Of a DNA stretch of 64,000 nucleotides, positions 41,702 to 51,649 are shown one piece after another. Below the pieces are notes generated by a model that saw nothing but the letters and a program-made list of their open reading frames with translations, had not been told where the DNA came from and did no database searches. The translations under genes and the position numbers were made by a program. The DNA is from CALKZN01 sp050633585 (GTDB taxonomy: Bacteria > Pseudomonadota > Gammaproteobacteria > Arenicellales > Arenicellaceae): contig JBOEGT010000054.1 of the NCBI GenBank assembly GCA_050633585.1, forward strand, positions 1-64,000, written 5' to 3'. Positions within the stretch are counted from its first letter, which is position 1. Each line of letters opens with the position of its first letter.

Positions 41702-42991
41702 ATGTCTCAATTTATTAAAAAGGTAAGTATTGCCACTGCGTTAACCGCAGCAATGTGTGCAAATGCTGTGATGGCCGCAGAAACGATCAAAGTGGGTGTT
41801 TTACACTCGTTATCTGGCACCATGGCAATCAGTGAAACAACATTGAAAGATACTGTTTTAATGATGGTTGCTGAGCAAAATGCGAAAGGCGGGCTTTTAG
41901 GCAAAAAATTAGAACCTGTTGTGGTAGACCCTGCATCGAACTGGCCTTTGTTTGCTGAGAAAACTCGTGAATTATTGACAAAAGATAAAGTTGATGTGAT
42001 TTTCGGCGCATGGACCTCTGTTTCTCGTAAATCATTGTTGCCAGTGGTTGAAGAGCTAAATGGCTTATTCTTTTACCCCGTTCAATATGAAGGTGAAGAG
42101 TCTTCTAAAAATATATTTTACACAGGAGCTGCGCCAAACCAACAAGCGATTCCTGCCGTTGATTATTTAATGAATGATCTTGAAGTGAAGCGTTGGGTGC
42201 TTGCTGGCACAGATTATGTCTATCCACGTACAACCAATAAAATTCTTGAAGCCTATTTGAAGTCTAAAGGTGTTGCTCAAGAAGATATCATGATCAGCTA
42301 CACACCGTTTGGCCATTCTGATTGGCAAGGCATTGTGTCAGATGTGAAAAAATTTGGCTCTGCGGGCAAGAAAACAGCCGTTGTTTCAACGGTCAATGGC
42401 GATGCAAACGTTCCTTTTTATAAAGAACTCGCTAACCAAGGCATTTCGGCGGAGCAAATTCCTGTTGTTGCCTTTTCTGTCGGTGAAGAAGAGTTGTCAG
42501 GGTTTGATACAAAACCATTAGTCGGGCACTTAGCGGCTTGGAACTATTTTCAAAGTGCTGAATCTCCAGAAAATGAAGCATTTATTGCGAATTGGAAAAA
42601 GTTCATTAAAAACGAAGATCGCGTTACAAATGACCCAATGGAAGCCACTTATATTGGTTTCAAAGCATGGGTGAAAGCGGTAGAAAAAGCAGGAACTACG
42701 GATGTTGATAAGGTGCGTTCAGCGATGTATGGCATCAAGGTTAAAAACCTGACAGGTGGTACCGCTGAAGTGTTAGCGAATCATCACTTCACGAAACCAG
42801 TGCTTATTGGCGAAATTCAAGAAGACGGTCAGTTCGAAACGGTATGGAACACGGATTCAGAAGTACCTGGAGATGCTTGGACAGATCATTTAGCAGAAAG
42901 CGCTAAGATTGTATCTGATTGGCAAGACCCCAAAATTAATTGCGGTAACTACAACACTGAAACGAAAAAGTGTTCTGGTCAAAATTTCTAA
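41702..42991 (+). CDS. urtA: Urea ABC transporter substrate-binding protein UrtA
   Basis: 429 aa periplasmic binding protein of the branched-chain amino acid/urea (type I) fold. The signal peptide ends near VMAAETIKVG. ETIKVGVLHSLSGTMAISETTLKD and VIFGAWTSVSRKSLLPVVEE are characteristic of UrtA/FmdD. A GAGGAA ribosome site lies 8 bp before the ATG. A sigma-54 promoter and NtrC boxes precede it. A terminator follows (43033-43090), which suggests surplus synthesis of the binding protein. Confidence 0.95.
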   Translation: MSQFIKKVSIATALTAAMCANAVMAAETIKVGVLHSLSGTMAISETTLKDTVLMMVAEQNAKGGLLGKKLEPVVVDPASNWPLFAEKTRELLTKDKVDVIFGAWTSVSRKSLLPVVEELNGLFFYPVQYEGEESSKNIFYTGAAPNQQAIPAVDYLMNDLEVKRWVLAGTDYVYPRTTNKILEAYLKSKGVAQEDIMISYTPFGHSDWQGIVSDVKKFGSAGKKTAVVSTVNGDANVPFYKELANQGISAEQIPVVAFSVGEEELSGFDTKPLVGHLAAWNYFQSAESPENEAFIANWKKFIKNEDRVTNDPMEATYIGFKAWVKAVEKAGTTDVDKVRSAMYGIKVKNLTGGTAEVLANHHFTKPVLIGEIQEDGQFETVWNTDSEVPGDAWTDHLAESAKIVSDWQDPKINCGNYNTETKKCSGQNF

Positions 42992-43032
42992 GTGAATATT
43001 GTTTATTTAATTAGAGATTAAAAAGCTATTAG

Positions 43033-43090
43033 CCGCGTTTATTCAATTTAAGTGACATCCATTTCTTGAATGTGTAAACGCGGTTTTTTA
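43033..43090 (+). terminator. Attenuator-like terminator between urtA and urtB
   Basis: CCGCGTTTA (43033-43041) pairs with TAAACGCGG (43075-43083), reinforced by ATTCAA (43041-43046) with TTGAAT (43066-43071). A TTTTTT run follows. It should reduce expression of urtBCDE relative to urtA. Confidence 0.8.
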
Positions 43091-43175
43091 TCCCACTGAT
43101 TTATCAATGACATCACTATCTATCGATAAGCACTCCCTATCAATGAGAGATTAATCATCGAAAAATACTTGTGTC

Positions 43176-45014
43176 TTGGGGGAGAACTTGAATTTTTTAA
43201 CAAAAATAATACGTCGTGAGCGTTTCCAGTGCTTGCTAGTTAAGCCGCTTCTGGTGCTTGCAATTAGCTTGCCGATCACTGTGCTTGCTCAATCGAACGC
43301 CTCAACTGTTGTTGGTCAAGATAATTTGCCAGCGTCCATTGAGATAGATGCATCAGCGCAATCTAATCAACCAGCAACGGTCATTCTGGCCACCAATAAT
43401 AATGCTGTAGGCGATAGTAATGACCCTAACGTTTCGGCGAGTGTTGTGCCTGAAAAAACAGAAACTTTTGAGGACTTACAACAGCAGTTAGTTCAATCTA
43501 AATTAAAGCAAGTTCCACATATTTTAGAAAAAATGCAAGCCCTAGATAGTGGCAAAGCATTGCCGGTATTCGAACGCCTCCTTGCAGGACAGCTGTATTT
43601 TCGTAAAACAGACCAATACTTAGTTGCTGCGCTCAAAGACAGCTCAGGTTCTTACCAATTAAGTGACCTTTTCACTCAAGAAGCCTTGGGTGTGGTCAAA
43701 AAATCGATGATCAAAAAAGTGCGAACGAATAATCGTTTGCGAAAATCATTACGATCAAAAATCGCGAGTTTAACCTTGTTTAGCGAGAGCGTAGAACAGC
43801 GGTTAACGTCAGCCACTAATATGTTGAACAATATTGATTCGGACAATGTGGCGCTTCTTAAAAAAGCACAACTCACTGAAAAAAATGGCGATGTGTTGGC
43901 TATTATTAACCAAGGAATTGCCTTAGGGCAATTGTCTAGCAATGATGCCAATGTCCGCTTAGCGGCGGTTAAAAACCTCAAAGGGAGCCTGCAACCCGCC
44001 GTTAAAAATCAACTGCAATTAATGGTTGAAAAAAATGATTCTGGGCAAACCCTAGAACAAAACGCAACGGTGTTAGCAGCGGCCCAAAAATCGTTGAGTG
44101 CCATTAACGGCAAGACAGAAATGTATGGCTATATTGAACGGATTTTCTTCGGCCTCAGTTTAGGATCAATTTTGTTGCTAGTGGCAGCAGGCTTAGCCAT
44201 TACCTTTGGCGTCATGGGTGTCATTAATATGGCGCATGGCGAATTGATTATGTTGGGTGCCTACACGACATATGTGGTGCAGCTGTTGATGCCGAATAAT
44301 ATTGGTTTATCCATTGCCGTGGCACTTCCAGCGGCGTTTATTGTCTCTGGCTTGTTTGGTATTGCCATGGAGCGCAGTGTGATTCAGTTTTTAAAAGGCA
44401 GACCTTTAGAAACGTTATTAGCCACATTTGGAATCAGTTTAGTATTACAACAACTCGTGAGAACGGTATTTTCTCCACAAAATAGGCAAGTGATTAATCC
44501 AGAGTTTATGAGTGGCTCTTTGCAGATTAATCCTGTGTTGTCTTTGACGTTTAATCGTTTATATATCTTGATTTTCTCGCTAATTGTTTTTGCGCTGTTG
44601 TTGTTAATTCTCAAGAAGACTGCGTTGGGTCTGTATGTACGTGCTGTTTCACAAAATCGGGATATGGCCAAAGCGATTGGCATTCGGTCAGAGTGGGTTG
44701 ATGCGATGACATTCGGTCTTGGCTCAGGTATCGCGGGTCTGGCAGGTGTTGCCTTGAGTCAAATCACCAATGTCGGTCCTAATTTAGGCCAAACATTTAT
44801 CATCGATTCGTTCATGGTGGTGGTGTTTGGTGGCGTCGGTAATTTATGGGGTACCTTGGTCGGCGCCTTTACTTTGGGTGCACTGAATAAGTTTATGGAA
44901 CCGGCAACGGGTGCAGTGTTAGCCAACATTATTGTTCTGGTGGGGATCATTTTGTTTATACAAAAGAAACCCCGAGGGCTATTTCCTCAAAAAGGACGGA
45001 GCGCTGAGTCATGA
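43176..45014 (+). CDS. urtB: Urea ABC transporter permease UrtB
   Basis: 612 aa. The first roughly 310 residues form an exported extension with a signal-like hydrophobic stretch near 24-37 and repeated helical segments. The C-terminal 300 residues are a LivH-like permease (LVAAGLAITFGVMGVINMAHGELIMLGAYTTY, about 333-364). The long periplasmic domain is usual for proteobacterial UrtB, though this one is on the long side. The start is TTG at 43176 after GGGGGAG; alternative starts are possible. It pairs with UrtC in the membrane. The urtC ATG overlaps its stop. Confidence 0.92.
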   Translation: MGENLNFLTKIIRRERFQCLLVKPLLVLAISLPITVLAQSNASTVVGQDNLPASIEIDASAQSNQPATVILATNNNAVGDSNDPNVSASVVPEKTETFEDLQQQLVQSKLKQVPHILEKMQALDSGKALPVFERLLAGQLYFRKTDQYLVAALKDSSGSYQLSDLFTQEALGVVKKSMIKKVRTNNRLRKSLRSKIASLTLFSESVEQRLTSATNMLNNIDSDNVALLKKAQLTEKNGDVLAIINQGIALGQLSSNDANVRLAAVKNLKGSLQPAVKNQLQLMVEKNDSGQTLEQNATVLAAAQKSLSAINGKTEMYGYIERIFFGLSLGSILLLVAAGLAITFGVMGVINMAHGELIMLGAYTTYVVQLLMPNNIGLSIAVALPAAFIVSGLFGIAMERSVIQFLKGRPLETLLATFGISLVLQQLVRTVFSPQNRQVINPEFMSGSLQINPVLSLTFNRLYILIFSLIVFALLLLILKKTALGLYVRAVSQNRDMAKAIGIRSEWVDAMTFGLGSGIAGLAGVALSQITNVGPNLGQTFIIDSFMVVVFGGVGNLWGTLVGAFTLGALNKFMEPATGAVLANIIVLVGIILFIQKKPRGLFPQKGRSAES

Positions 45015-46231
45015 GTACACCCACACATAAGCCAGAAAATATGATGTCGACCATCGTTTCTGCAAGATCACGGCAAAGTATATTCTCGGATCGCGGTAGC
45101 AAGGTGTTCCTTGGTCTGTTACTCGTTCTGACAATTTATGCTGTGATTGGCAATCTATTTGTGCCAGAAAACTCGTTGTTTCATGTCAGCACACTTACCA
45201 TTACCTTGTTAGGAAAATATCTCTGTTTTGCCTTATTAGCCTTGTCTGTAGATGTCATTTGGGGGTTTTGTGGCATTCTCAGTCTTGGCCATGGTGCCTT
45301 TTTTGCATTGGGTGGCTACAGCATGGGCATGTACTTGATGCGTCAAATTGGTGACCGCGGCGTGTATGGAGACCCGTTATTACCTGATTTTATGGTGTTC
45401 CTGAATTGGACCGAATTACCTTGGTTCTGGCTGGGCTTTGATCAATTTTGGTTCGCCGTCATTATGGTGTTCTTAGTGCCGGGTGTACTGGCATTCATTT
45501 TTGGGTGGCTAGCCTTTCGGTCACGAGTGACAGGTGTTTATCTGTCGATCATGACTCAAGCCTTGACCTATGCGCTCTTGTTAGCTTTTTTCCGCAATGA
45601 AATGGGGTTTGGTGGCAATAATGGCTTGACGGACTTTAAAGATATTTTAGGCTTTTCATTGCAAGAAAATTCAACGCGCGTTTCACTATTTGCTATTACC
45701 GCAGTTGTACTAGCAATGGCCTATGCTTTGAGTAAATGGATTGTGAGTTCTCGCTATGGACGAGTGATTGTTGCGATCCGTGATGCAGAAAATCGTTCAC
45801 GGTTCTTAGGATATAAGACAGAGCGCTATAAGGTGTGGTTATTTGTCTATTCAGCGGTGCTTGCGGGTATCGCTGGTGCCTTATATGTCCCTCAAATTGG
45901 CATTATTAACCCTGGTGAGTTTGCGCCGATTAATTCCATCGAAGTGGTCGTTTGGGTAGCTGTGGGTGGTCGTGGCACATTGTATGGTGCCATTGCTGGT
46001 GCACTGTTAGTGAATTTTGCCAAGACACGTTTTACGGGCTTATTTCCAGAAGCATGGTTATTTGCTTTGGGTGGTTTGTTTGTATTTGTCACCTTGTTTT
46101 TACCCAAAGGAATTGTTGGTTTGCTGGATAAACTATCTCAGAAACAAGTGTCACAAACCTCTGTGAACGACTCAGATGATACATCCATTGATAGTTCGTC
46201 GATGGATAGCGTGTCAGGAGAGAAGTCATGA
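45011..46231 (+). CDS. urtC: Urea ABC transporter permease UrtC
   Basis: 406 aa LivM-like permease with about ten hydrophobic helices, the conserved VIWGFCGILSLGHGAFFALGGYSMGMYL segment (about 79-106) and a Ser/Asp-rich cytoplasmic tail after residue 375. It overlaps urtB by 4 bp and urtD by 4 bp, so urtBCD are translationally coupled. It forms the channel with UrtB. Confidence 0.94.
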   Translation: MSTPTHKPENMMSTIVSARSRQSIFSDRGSKVFLGLLLVLTIYAVIGNLFVPENSLFHVSTLTITLLGKYLCFALLALSVDVIWGFCGILSLGHGAFFALGGYSMGMYLMRQIGDRGVYGDPLLPDFMVFLNWTELPWFWLGFDQFWFAVIMVFLVPGVLAFIFGWLAFRSRVTGVYLSIMTQALTYALLLAFFRNEMGFGGNNGLTDFKDILGFSLQENSTRVSLFAITAVVLAMAYALSKWIVSSRYGRVIVAIRDAENRSRFLGYKTERYKVWLFVYSAVLAGIAGALYVPQIGIINPGEFAPINSIEVVVWVAVGGRGTLYGAIAGALLVNFAKTRFTGLFPEAWLFALGGLFVFVTLFLPKGIVGLLDKLSQKQVSQTSVNDSDDTSIDSSSMDSVSGEKS

Positions 46232-47067
46232 ATATAGTAGGTGCGCTACAGAAAAATACAATATGGCCTTTTCATAAATTGGAAGAAGCCGATATCGATG
46301 TGTCCAAAGATATTATTTTGTACATCGAAGGCCTGACGGTGAGCTTTGATGGCTTTAAAGCGCTGAACGACTTAAGCATGTACGTTAAAAAAGGCGAATT
46401 ACGCTGCGTGATTGGGGCGAATGGTGCTGGAAAAACAACGTTTATGGATGTGATTACGGGTAAGACGCCATGTGATTCAGGTACGGCATATTTTGGTCAG
46501 CACATTAACTTGTTGAATAAAACAGAATCTGAGGTTGCGCAGCTAGGCATTGGTCGAAAATTTCAAAAGCCTAGCGTTTTTGAAGCGCTGACGGTGTTTG
46601 AAAACCTCGAGTTGGCGATGAAAACCAATAAAAATGTCCTCGCGGCGTTGCTGGCAAAACTCACCAACGAACAAGATGAGCGGATTCAAGATGTCTTAGA
46701 AACGATTGGGTTGACGGATGAATCTGAGCAATTAGCAGGTTCTTTATCTCATGGTCAAAAGCAATGGCTAGAAATTGGCATGTTATTGATGGCGGACCCT
46801 CAAGTGTTGCTAGTGGATGAGCCTGTGGCAGGAATGACTGCCCAAGAAACAGTGAGAACTGCGGAATTGTTAACGAGCCTTGCAGGTGAACACACCGTGA
46901 TTGTCGTAGAGCATGATATGGAGTTTGTCCGAAGTATTGCGCGAGAAGTCACTGTGCTTCATCGCGGCACAGTTCTGGCTGAAGGCACAATGGATGAAAT
47001 TCAAGCGAACCCAGATGTGATTGAAGTATATCTGGGTGAAGATATGTCGATGAATGGCAATAACTAA
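46228..47067 (+). CDS. urtD: Urea ABC transporter ATP-binding protein UrtD
   Basis: 279 aa LivG-type ATPase. Walker A is GANGAGKTT (about 63-71). The signature region is SLSHGQKQWLEIGMLL (about 173-188), followed by Walker B VLLVDEPVAGMT. The N-terminal 30 residues ahead of the ABC domain are typical of UrtD. It is coupled to urtC and lies 11 bp before urtE. Confidence 0.95.
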   Translation: MNIVGALQKNTIWPFHKLEEADIDVSKDIILYIEGLTVSFDGFKALNDLSMYVKKGELRCVIGANGAGKTTFMDVITGKTPCDSGTAYFGQHINLLNKTESEVAQLGIGRKFQKPSVFEALTVFENLELAMKTNKNVLAALLAKLTNEQDERIQDVLETIGLTDESEQLAGSLSHGQKQWLEIGMLLMADPQVLLVDEPVAGMTAQETVRTAELLTSLAGEHTVIVVEHDMEFVRSIAREVTVLHRGTVLAEGTMDEIQANPDVIEVYLGEDMSMNGNN

Positions 47068-47078
47068 GCGTGTAAACC

Positions 47079-47783
47079 ATGGGTAATATGATTCAATTTG
47101 AGAAGGTCAATCAGTTATATGGCAGTTCACAAATTTTGTGGGACTTAGACTTAGATATTCAACAAGGTTCTTGTACTTGCTTAATGGGACGCAATGGCGT
47201 GGGTAAAACAACCTTACTGAAAGTGTTGATGGGTTTGTTGCCGAGTAAAACCGGAAAGGTTTTGATCAATGAGCAAAATGTGGCGGGCAAAGCGGCAGAA
47301 CTGCGTCCGCGCATGGGCGTTGGATATGTTCCTCAAGGCCGAGATATATTCCCTCAATTAACCGTAGAAGAAAATTTACGTGTTGGTTTGGCTTGTCGGC
47401 CGGATAAGTCGAAGAAAATTCCCGATAAAGTCTATGAACTATTTCCAGTGTTGTATGACATGTTGTCCCGTCGAGGGGGTGATTTATCGGGTGGTCAACA
47501 GCAACAATTAGCCATTGGTAGGGCTCTGGTCATCGATCCTAAGGTATTGATTTTGGATGAACCCAATGAAGGTATTCAACCGAACATTGTGAAACAAATT
47601 GGCGATGTTATTACTAAACTCAATGAAGAAGAGGGCATGACAGTATTATTGGTTGAACAGAAATTGAATTTTGCGCGTCATGTGGGCAAAGAGTTCCGCT
47701 TAATGGAAAAGGGCCGTATTGTTGCCTCTGGAGAGATGTCACAACTCAGCGATGAGCTTGTGAAGAAGCACTTAGCGGTTTAA
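47079..47783 (+). CDS. urtE: Urea ABC transporter ATP-binding protein UrtE
   Basis: 234 aa LivF-type ATPase with Walker A GRNGVGKTT (about 39-47), the signature LSGGQQQQLAIGRAL (about 138-152) and Walker B VLILDEPNEGIQP. The NEGIQPN version after Walker B is typical of UrtE. M4 (MIQFEKV) may be the true start. It forms the ATPase pair with UrtD. Confidence 0.95.
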   Translation: MGNMIQFEKVNQLYGSSQILWDLDLDIQQGSCTCLMGRNGVGKTTLLKVLMGLLPSKTGKVLINEQNVAGKAAELRPRMGVGYVPQGRDIFPQLTVEENLRVGLACRPDKSKKIPDKVYELFPVLYDMLSRRGGDLSGGQQQQLAIGRALVIDPKVLILDEPNEGIQPNIVKQIGDVITKLNEEEGMTVLLVEQKLNFARHVGKEFRLMEKGRIVASGEMSQLSDELVKKHLAV

Positions 47784-47844
47784 GTTTTTTCGACCTAGTA
47801 TGATAATATTCGCACTTAACATAAAGAAGTATCGAGGTAGTACC

Positions 47845-48102
47845 ATGTTAATTGCGTATCGTCGCTTCGTGATTTTAATCACGTCATCATTGTTGTTCAT
47901 GAGCTCCATTGCATCCGCTCATCCAGAAAATTCATCTATTTTTCAAACCCTGTTCGGTGAAAGTTTAATTCACTGGTTAACGGCGCACCAAGGATTTGTT
48001 TTTGTAGCGACAGCTGTCGTTTTGGCTATCGGGTGGTTTTTCCATCGAGCGATTGTCAAATTGCAAAATGCTAATGATGCGCAAATGAAGGTCAAACACT
48101 AA
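47845..48102 (+). CDS. Small exported/membrane protein between urtE and ureD
   Basis: 85 aa from the ATG at 47845 (GAGGTAG lies just upstream). It has an N-terminal signal peptide ending SIASAHPEN, then a short periplasmic part rich in His/Phe, a transmembrane helix (about 53-70) and a basic tail. I do not recognise the family. Its place between the urea transporter and urease genes suggests an accessory role in urea or nickel handling. The His after the signal peptide is only suggestive of metal binding. Confidence 0.72.
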   Translation: MLIAYRRFVILITSSLLFMSSIASAHPENSSIFQTLFGESLIHWLTAHQGFVFVATAVVLAIGWFFHRAIVKLQNANDAQMKVKH

Positions 48103-48126
48103 TGTGGTGTGGGGTGTTGAGAATTT

Positions 48127-49080
48127 GTGACTGATTTAAACGCCCCAAAAATAACTATTGGACCTCAATCGCCGTCCCATCTGGCAAAGGTAGGTCATTG
48201 GACAGGTGACTTGTATTTGCGCTTTGCCAGTTCTTCTTTGCCAGAAGAGGTTGAGCAAACTACGCCAACTCGTCAAGCCTCTCAAGCGACACGTGCTATG
48301 AAAACGGTGGTGGCTGAACGCCAACATCAGGGTCCATATACGGTGCAAAGGCCTTTTTATCCTGAAGGAGGGGTTTGCCACAGCATTCTTCTGCATCCAC
48401 CCGGAGGGCTAGTTGAAGGAGATGTTTTGTCGTTGAAAGTCGACTGCGAACCGGGTTCTCATGCGTTTATGACAACGCCATCGGCGGGCAAGGTCTACGA
48501 GTGCAGTTCGAGCTTTGCCGCGCAACAGCAATTATTTCATATTCACGACTGTGCGATTTTAGAATGGTTTCCGCAAGAAATGATCCTCTATGATCGCAGC
48601 AAAAGCGATCTTAAAACCGATATCCGTTTATATGGGAATGGGCAGTTTATTGGCTGGGAAATGGTGTGCTTCGGAAGGCCTATCGCTGGTGATCATTTTT
48701 CCGAAGGTGAACTCCATCAGTTCGTTTCTTTATACCGAGATGATAAGCCGATTTTGTTGGAACGAACGCTATTCGATGCGAGTAGCGACATGCGTCAGGA
48801 TGCTTATGGTTTTGCGGGCTATCAAGCCATGGGCGTGTTTCTTATGACAGGCTCGAACAAATCCCACCTCGAACGGGCACGTGAAGTGATTGATGAACTT
48901 GGTGATGACGTGCGAGATCATATTCAAATTGGATTTACCTTGCTGGATGATGTCTTAGTTGGCAGGGTATTAATGCATCAAACACGCTTTGCTAAAACGG
49001 CATTGACTGCGGTGTGGTCTGAACTTCGAGAAGACCTGATCAATGTGCCAGCCATGATGCCGAGAATTTGGCTGACATAA
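48127..49080 (+). CDS. ureD: Urease accessory protein UreD
   Basis: 317 aa urease chaperone of the UreD/UreH family. It binds apo-urease together with UreF and UreG during nickel insertion. Conserved features are PYTVQRPFYPEGGVCHSILLHPPGGLVEGD (about 79-108), TTPSAGKVYECS and WFPQEMILYD. The start is a GTG at 48127; the first internal ATG is at codon 57 and would remove conserved sequence. It heads the urease genes ureDABCEFG. Confidence 0.93.
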   Translation: MTDLNAPKITIGPQSPSHLAKVGHWTGDLYLRFASSSLPEEVEQTTPTRQASQATRAMKTVVAERQHQGPYTVQRPFYPEGGVCHSILLHPPGGLVEGDVLSLKVDCEPGSHAFMTTPSAGKVYECSSSFAAQQQLFHIHDCAILEWFPQEMILYDRSKSDLKTDIRLYGNGQFIGWEMVCFGRPIAGDHFSEGELHQFVSLYRDDKPILLERTLFDASSDMRQDAYGFAGYQAMGVFLMTGSNKSHLERAREVIDELGDDVRDHIQIGFTLLDDVLVGRVLMHQTRFAKTALTAVWSELREDLINVPAMMPRIWLT

Positions 49081-49201
49081 ACTAAATAGAGAGATTATCA
49101 ACAGATTTAACACAATGAACCGACACGACCACCACCGACAATTATTGCGATATTTACTGTTGAAATCACAGATCACTTTTGAAGAATAAACGAGAATCAT
49201 C

Positions 49202-49504
49202 ATGGAATTAACGCCTAGAGAAAAAGATAAATTATTATTGTTTACGGCTGGTTTATTAGCCGAACGCCGCAAAGCAAAAGGGCTGAAATTGAACTACCCC
49301 GAAGCGGTCGCCTATATTTCGTGTGAAATCATGGAAGGCGCGCGTGAAGGCAGGACCGTGGCTGAACTCATGGACTATGGGCGTACCTTATTAAGCAATG
49401 ACGATGTGATGGAGGGCATTGCGGACATGATTCATGATGTTCAGGTGGAAGCCACGTTTCCGGATGGCACAAAGTTAGTGACTGTGCATGACCCCATTGT
49501 CTAA
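49202..49504 (+). CDS. ureA: Urease gamma subunit
   Basis: 100 aa, full length for the bacterial gamma subunit. It begins MELTPREKDKLLLFTAGLLAERR and contains the conserved LNYPEAVAYI and HDVQVEATFPDGTKLVTVHDPI ends. It is structural and assembles with UreB and UreC as (UreABC)3. ureB follows 34 bp later. Confidence 0.96.
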   Translation: MELTPREKDKLLLFTAGLLAERRKAKGLKLNYPEAVAYISCEIMEGAREGRTVAELMDYGRTLLSNDDVMEGIADMIHDVQVEATFPDGTKLVTVHDPIV

Positions 49505-49538
49505 ACAAGGCATTTAATCCAAAAATAGCGAGGACCAA

Positions 49539-49850
49539 ATGATGAAACCGGGAGAATATTTAATTGATGCTGGCGACATTGAACTCAATGATGGCCGAGA
49601 CACGTTGACTGTTGTGGTCAATAACAATGCTGATCGTCCCATTCAAGTGGGTTCGCATTATCACTTTTATGAAACCAATGCGGCTTTGTTATTTGAGCGA
49701 GAGTCGACCAAAGGTTTTCGCTTAAATATTGCGGCGGGAACGGCGGTACGTTTTGAACCTGGCCAGGAACGTGAAGTTGAACTGGTGGCATATGCCGGTA
49801 AGCGTGAGGTCTATGGTTTTCGTGGTGACATCATGGGAAAAATTGAGTGA
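49539..49850 (+). CDS. ureB: Urease beta subunit
   Basis: 103 aa. Opening MMKPGEYLIDAGDIELNDGR, then VGSHYHFYETNAALLFERESTKGFRLNIAAGTAVRFEPGQ and the C-terminal YGFRGDIMGKI are classical. The second Met may be the true start. GAGGA lies before the ATG. A 94-bp gap with a stem-loop separates it from ureC. Confidence 0.96.
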   Translation: MMKPGEYLIDAGDIELNDGRDTLTVVVNNNADRPIQVGSHYHFYETNAALLFERESTKGFRLNIAAGTAVRFEPGQEREVELVAYAGKREVYGFRGDIMGKIE

Positions 49851-49884
49851 AATAGGAGTTTTAAGAAATTAGGTGATGTGTAAA

Positions 49885-49916
49885 AACTATCAAATAACTA
49901 TTTGATTTTGATAGTT
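49885..49916. other. Stem-loop between ureB and ureC
   Basis: AACTATCAAA (49885-49894) and TTTGATAGTT (49907-49916) form a perfect 10-bp stem with a 12-nt loop, followed by ATTTTAGATT. It could act as a weak attenuator or an RNA-processing site that tunes the catalytic subunit. Confidence 0.5.
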
Positions 49917-49944
49917 ATTTTAGATTAAAAATAAGAGAAAATTA

Positions 49945-51645
49945 ATGAAAATTTCAAAACAAGCATATGCGGAAATGTACGGACCCACAGTGGGAGATCG
50001 TGTCCGTTTAGGTGATACAGCGCTCTTCATTGAAGTGGAAAAAGACTTCACCACCTATGGCGATGAAGTTAAGTTTGGTGGTGGAAAAGTCATCCGTGAT
50101 GGGATGGGGCAGAGCCAAGCAACGTCAAAAGAAGCGGTCGATCTGGTCATTACTAATGCATTGATTTTGGACCATTGGGGAATTGTGAAAGCCGATGTTG
50201 GCGTGAAAGGCGGCCGCATTGTTGGCATCGGCAAGGCCGGAAATCCTGACGTGCAGCCGAACGTTGATATTGTGGTTGGACCCGGTACGGAAGCGATCGC
50301 GGGTGAAGGCAATATTCTCACAGCAGGCGGCATTGACGCACACATTCATTTTATTTGCCCTCAACAAATTGATGAGGCACTCATGTCGGGTGTGACTACC
50401 ATGTTAGGTGGCGGCACCGGACCTGCCACAGGCACGAATGCAACTACTTGTACGCCAGGGCCATGGAATATTCACCGCATGTTAGAAGCCGCTGAGGCAT
50501 TTCCGATGAATTTAGGTTTCATGGGCAAAGGCAATGGCAGTCTGCCAGAAGCCATTGAAGAACAAATCGAAGCTGGCGCGATGGGTTTGAAACTGCATGA
50601 AGATTGGGGCACAACACCTGCATCGATTGATAACTGTTTAACTGTTGCTGAAAAATATGATATTCAAGTCGCTATTCATACCGACACCTTAAACGAATCG
50701 GGCTTTGTGGAAGATACGTTAGCGGCATTCAAGGGTCGCACTATCCATACCTTTCATACAGAAGGGGCTGGAGGAGGTCATGCGCCAGATATTATCAAAG
50801 CGGCCGGAGAAGCCAATGTATTGCCTTCTAGCACCAATCCGACTAGGCCTTATACCGTGAACACGGTTGATGAACACCTAGACATGCTGATGGTGTGTCA
50901 TCATTTGGATGCGTCAATCCCAGAAGATGTCGCCTTTGCAGATTCTCGTATCCGTAAAGAAACCATAGCTGCTGAAGATATTTTGCATGACAAAGGGGCT
51001 TTTAGCATGATTGCATCAGACTCTCAGGCCATGGGCCGCGTGGGTGAAGTGGTCACACGAACATGGCAAACCGCGCATAAAATGAAACAACAATTCGGTG
51101 CCTTGCCAGAAGACAATGAGAGGCATGATAATTTTAGAGCGAAGCGCTATGTCGCAAAATATACGATTAACCCAGCTATTGCCCATGGTGTTTCCCAAGA
51201 GGTTGGTTCCATTGAAGTCGGTAAATTAGCCGATCTTGTCTTATGGAAGCCAATGTTCTTTGGTGCGAAACCGGCGCTGATTTTAAAAGGTGGCCTGATA
51301 GCCGCTGCGCCCATGGGAGACCCTAATGCGTCGATTCCGACGCCTCAGCCCGTGCACTATCGCGGTATGTTTGGCTCGTATGGGCGTGCAAAGTATGCCA
51401 CTAGCCTTACCTTTGTCTCTGAAGCGGCCATTCAATGTGGCGTTGGCGATACATTGCAATTACAGAAACAACTCTATGGTGTGAAAAATACGCGCAATAT
51501 CCGCAAAAAAGACATGATCCATAATGGCTATCAACCCACCATTGAAGTGGATACCCAAAACTATGAGGTTCGCGCTGATGGTCAACTACTGGTGTGTGAG
51601 CCCGCGGTGGAACTACCGTTAGCGCAACGTTATTTCTTATTTTAG
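49945..51645 (+). CDS. ureC: Urease alpha (catalytic) subunit
   Basis: 566 aa, the normal length. It hydrolyses urea to ammonia and carbamate at a dinuclear nickel centre. Ligands visible are His133 and His135 (DAHIHF), the carbamylated Lys216 (GLKLHE), His245, His271 and Asp359 (ASDSQ). The mobile flap has Cys318-His319 (VCHH). All positions are one less than in Klebsiella urease. All key residues are intact, so an active enzyme is predicted. Confidence 0.97.
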   Translation: MKISKQAYAEMYGPTVGDRVRLGDTALFIEVEKDFTTYGDEVKFGGGKVIRDGMGQSQATSKEAVDLVITNALILDHWGIVKADVGVKGGRIVGIGKAGNPDVQPNVDIVVGPGTEAIAGEGNILTAGGIDAHIHFICPQQIDEALMSGVTTMLGGGTGPATGTNATTCTPGPWNIHRMLEAAEAFPMNLGFMGKGNGSLPEAIEEQIEAGAMGLKLHEDWGTTPASIDNCLTVAEKYDIQVAIHTDTLNESGFVEDTLAAFKGRTIHTFHTEGAGGGHAPDIIKAAGEANVLPSSTNPTRPYTVNTVDEHLDMLMVCHHLDASIPEDVAFADSRIRKETIAAEDILHDKGAFSMIASDSQAMGRVGEVVTRTWQTAHKMKQQFGALPEDNERHDNFRAKRYVAKYTINPAIAHGVSQEVGSIEVGKLADLVLWKPMFFGAKPALILKGGLIAAAPMGDPNASIPTPQPVHYRGMFGSYGRAKYATSLTFVSEAAIQCGVGDTLQLQKQLYGVKNTRNIRKKDMIHNGYQPTIEVDTQNYEVRADGQLLVCEPAVELPLAQRYFLF

Positions 51646-51649
51646 AACA

